Of a DNA stretch of 5,822 bases, positions 5,294-5,822 are shown one piece after another. Source of the stretch: Candidatus Sabulitectum sp. (GTDB taxonomy: Bacteria > Fermentibacterota > Fermentibacteria > Fermentibacterales > JCC-6). The DNA is taken from the NCBI GenBank assembly GCA_023136985.1, contig JAGLQD010000026.1, forward strand, positions 1 through 5,822, written 5' to 3'. Below the pieces are notes generated by a model. That model had not been told where the DNA came from and made no database searches. It saw nothing but the letters and a program-made list of their open reading frames with translations. The stretch's first letter is position 1. Every line of letters starts with the position of its first letter. The translations under genes and the position numbers were made by a program.

Positions 5294-5821
5294 GTGAAGG
5301 GAGTGATAAAAACGGCTGCAAAAAGAGAGAATTTCAACTACCGACTGTGGAGGTATGATGGGGCCCCAGGGGAACTGATTCCTCTTCTGCAGTCCGCACA
5401 GGAACACTTCGGGTATATTCCAAGACGTGCAATAAGTTATATAGCGGGAGTCACCGCTATACCTGAATCCGATATCTATGGAGTCATTACATTCTACAGC
5501 CAGTTCAGGCTGCAGCCTATGGGTAAATACGTCATCCGTGTATGTGCTGGTACTGCGTGCCATGTTTCAGGAGCAAAGCTGATAAGGGAAACCATCGAGG
5601 ATGAGCTGGGTATCGAAGTGGATGGTACTACGGATGATGGATTGTTTACTCTGAATACGGTGGCATGTATTGGGTGCTGTTCACTTGCACCGGTCATAAT
5701 GATCAATGACGATACACACGGCAGCCTGACACCCACCTCTGCTCGGAAGATCCTTCGCAATTACAGAAAGAAGGCCGCACTAAGCACCGATTCCATCGCA
5801 GTGACTGCAGAGAGTGTCTGA
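5294..5821 (+). CDS. NuoE/HndA-like thioredoxin-fold [2Fe-2S] subunit
   Basis: The product is 175 aa, similar in size to NuoE (about 160 aa). This subunit relays electrons near the NADH/FMN module of complex I, of multimeric [FeFe]-hydrogenases (HndA/HydC/HymA) or of NAD-dependent formate dehydrogenases. An N-terminal helical region contains LIPLLQSAQEHFGYIP (28-43) and YGVITFYSQF (62-71), both hallmarks of the family. The thioredoxin-like domain binds [2Fe-2S] through Cys84 and Cys89 (CAGTACH) and Cys125 and Cys129 (CIGCCSLAP); Cys128 is an extra neighbour. The tail after about 155 is variable. The GTG start is preceded by AAAGGG only three bases away; a GTG three codons later (5303) is an alternative. 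The gene is complete, and a NuoF-like partner should lie beyond the edge if this is a usual cluster. Which complex it serves cannot be decided here. Confidence 0.92.
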   Translation: MKGVIKTAAKRENFNYRLWRYDGAPGELIPLLQSAQEHFGYIPRRAISYIAGVTAIPESDIYGVITFYSQFRLQPMGKYVIRVCAGTACHVSGAKLIRETIEDELGIEVDGTTDDGLFTLNTVACIGCCSLAPVIMINDDTHGSLTPTSARKILRNYRKKAALSTDSIAVTAESV

Positions 5822-5822
5822 T

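Overview
The window looks like chromosomal DNA of an anaerobic, redox-versatile bacterium with moderate GC content. Genes are tightly spaced, Shine-Dalgarno sites are recognisable, and start codons are mixed (ATG, TTG, GTG). The lineage cannot be named from this sequence alone. The gene content (an Nfn-type transhydrogenase plus a NuoE/HndA-type thioredoxin-like [2Fe-2S] protein) points to ferredoxin/NAD(P)H-based energy metabolism, as in fermenters, acetogens, Thermotogae and many uncultured anaerobes.

Layout. On the minus strand, 1480 to 74 encodes a B12-binding-type radical SAM protein of unknown substrate, followed by a small perfect stem-loop. Next comes a divergent intergenic region (1481-1812). 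It carries a good sigma-70-type promoter for the radical SAM gene, one or two candidate promoters for the rightward genes, an imperfect dyad that overlaps both divergent -35 elements, and two simple-sequence tracts. The plus strand then carries nfnA (1813-2682) and nfnB (2679-4142), which overlap by four bases. After these come a response regulator with two C-terminal Lrp/AsnC-like (RAM) domains (4227-5213, TTG start) and a complete NuoE/HndA-like gene (5294-5821, GTG start) that ends one base before the window edge.

How the genes may work together. NfnA and NfnB would form the electron-bifurcating NADH-dependent reduced ferredoxin:NADP+ oxidoreductase, with the expected cluster and flavin motifs intact. 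The NuoE-like protein is the small [2Fe-2S] subunit of NADH-linked modules such as complex I, bifurcating [FeFe]-hydrogenases or NAD-dependent formate dehydrogenases. Its large partners (NuoF-like and possibly a hydrogenase) would be expected just beyond the right edge, but that is inference. The regulator between them has a complete phosphorylation pocket and no recognisable DNA-binding domain, which makes it the most unusual protein here. The radical SAM gene is transcribed away from this cluster and may only share its regulatory region.

The best leads are the REC-RAM-RAM regulator, the dyad-controlled divergent promoter with a TA tract, and the repeat tracts at the ribosome-binding site and inside the radical SAM gene. 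No CRISPR array, rRNA, tRNA, insertion sequence or phage gene is seen.
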